A DNA stretch of 64,000 bases from Cupriavidus respiraculi (GTDB lineage Bacteria > Pseudomonadota > Gammaproteobacteria > Burkholderiales > Burkholderiaceae): the NCBI RefSeq assembly GCF_914271545.1, contig NZ_CAJZAH010000002.1, positions 372,001 through 436,000 on the forward strand, read 5' to 3'. Shown piece by piece: positions 63,520 to 64,000 of this stretch. The first letter of the stretch is position 1. Every line of letters begins with the position of its first letter. The notes beneath the pieces were generated by a model, which had not been told where the DNA came from, ran no database searches, and was given only the letters and a program-made list of their open reading frames with translations. The position numbers were made by a program, and so were the translations under genes.

Positions 63520-63747
63520 ATGTCACTACCCAATATCCACGTCGTTCCAACGGACAAGAATGGCTGGGCTGTCGAAGTCGAAGGAACGGATGGCGCCACC
63601 TCGCACTACCCTTCGCAGGAGGAAGCGATTGCCGCCGGCACCGAGAAGGCCAAGCAGGACCGCGTGGAGCTCTTTATCCACGGTCGCGACGGGCAGATCC
63701 GCGAGCGCAACAGCTTCGGCAACGATCCCGCGCGAAGCAAGGGATAG
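63520..63747 (+). CDS. DUF2188-family small protein
   Basis: 75-residue cytoplasmic protein fitting DUF2188: N-terminal NIHVVPTDKNGWAVEVEG and ATSHYPSQEEAIAAGTEKAK, ending VELFIHGRDGQIRERNSFGN. Function unknown. AGGAGG lies just before the ATG. The remaining 253 bp to the right edge contain nothing I can support. Confidence 0.8.
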   Translation: MSLPNIHVVPTDKNGWAVEVEGTDGATSHYPSQEEAIAAGTEKAKQDRVELFIHGRDGQIRERNSFGNDPARSKG

Positions 63748-64000
63748 GATCGCGACGGGATACCGGTCCTCTCCGCGATGGCCGGCACGACGCCGTAGAT
63801 GTCGCGACAACTTCCGCACGGAACGCCCGATAACGGGTTGTCGGGATGCTTCCGCAATGCGAGCAAATGGCGCACGGTGGTCCCATCGCGCCGTCGATGA
63901 ACCCTATGTGTGACGGTTTTGGGTTCGGACTTGTGTTATCCGCGCCGCCGCACTTTCCCATCGCACCAGACCGTCCGAACATTGCGGGGCCTTGCGCATG

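Noticed and set aside
63748-64000. Short frames at the right edge
   Set aside because: Several overlapping frames on both strands without ribosome-binding sites or motifs; nothing supportable.

Overview
The window looks like chromosome of a high-GC betaproteobacterium of the Cupriavidus/Ralstonia group (Burkholderiales). The main pointers are a 192-residue phasin very close to what I remember of Cupriavidus necator PhaP1, a neighbouring aceE-aceF-lpdA set whose E3 carries its own lipoyl domain, three Bug-type solute-binding proteins, and high GC with short AT-rich islands confined to promoters. It reads as ordinary chromosome with metabolic clusters. I see no prophage, transposase, CRISPR array or rRNA.

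Layout. 1-8635: a GntR regulator divergent from a class V aminotransferase, a large FAD/Fe-S 2-hydroxyacid dehydrogenase and a TctCBA tripartite tricarboxylate transporter; together these look like a uptake-and-oxidation module for a small hydroxy acid. 8743-13980: pyrD, a Tas-like aldo/keto reductase and a three-gene ABC importer of the TrpXYZ type. 14212-15186: an Rpn/PD-(D/E)XK nuclease-like gene. 15227-20254: lutAB plus an unknown 92-residue protein, divergent from an IclR regulator and a second FAD-linked 2-hydroxyacid dehydrogenase (lactate/glycolate type). 20342-23253: PBP7-type endopeptidase, a hotdog thioesterase and an EamA transporter. 23483-31105: phaP with a clear promoter, and the pyruvate dehydrogenase operon on the minus strand. 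31320-38923: a PAS histidine kinase and FixJ-like regulator, folD, prlC and an exonuclease III. 39179-41440: a SulP anion transporter and a DUF1488 protein. 41697-43501: two near-identical tRNA-Lys(CTT) plus terminator units flanking an 8-oxoguanine-deaminase-type amidohydrolase. 43722-50466: an orphan Bug protein, a small repeat protein and the giant NAD-glutamate dehydrogenase. 50842-53472: a GMC oxidoreductase with an aldo/keto reductase. 53694-61857: an IclR-controlled catabolic operon of unknown substrate. 62101-63747: small secreted, lipoprotein and DUF2188 proteins and a possible small RNA.

The most interesting part is 53694-61857. Two copies of a GTTTT-N7-AAAAC operator flank the promoter of an IclR gene. 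This is followed by a cyclase-family hydrolase, a Liv-type binding protein, a thiolase-like protein without the usual nucleophilic cysteine, its DUF35 partner, a Bug binding protein and a fused ADP-forming acyl-CoA synthetase. I infer a pathway that imports an acid, activates it with CoA and cleaves it, possibly by retro-aldol chemistry. The substrate cannot be read from the sequence.

Several control regions carry well-formed candidate operators: upstream of the GntR/aminotransferase pair, in the lutA-iclR gap, and at phaP, aceE and pyrD. All functional calls come from reading the translated sequences and remembered family motifs; no database search was run.
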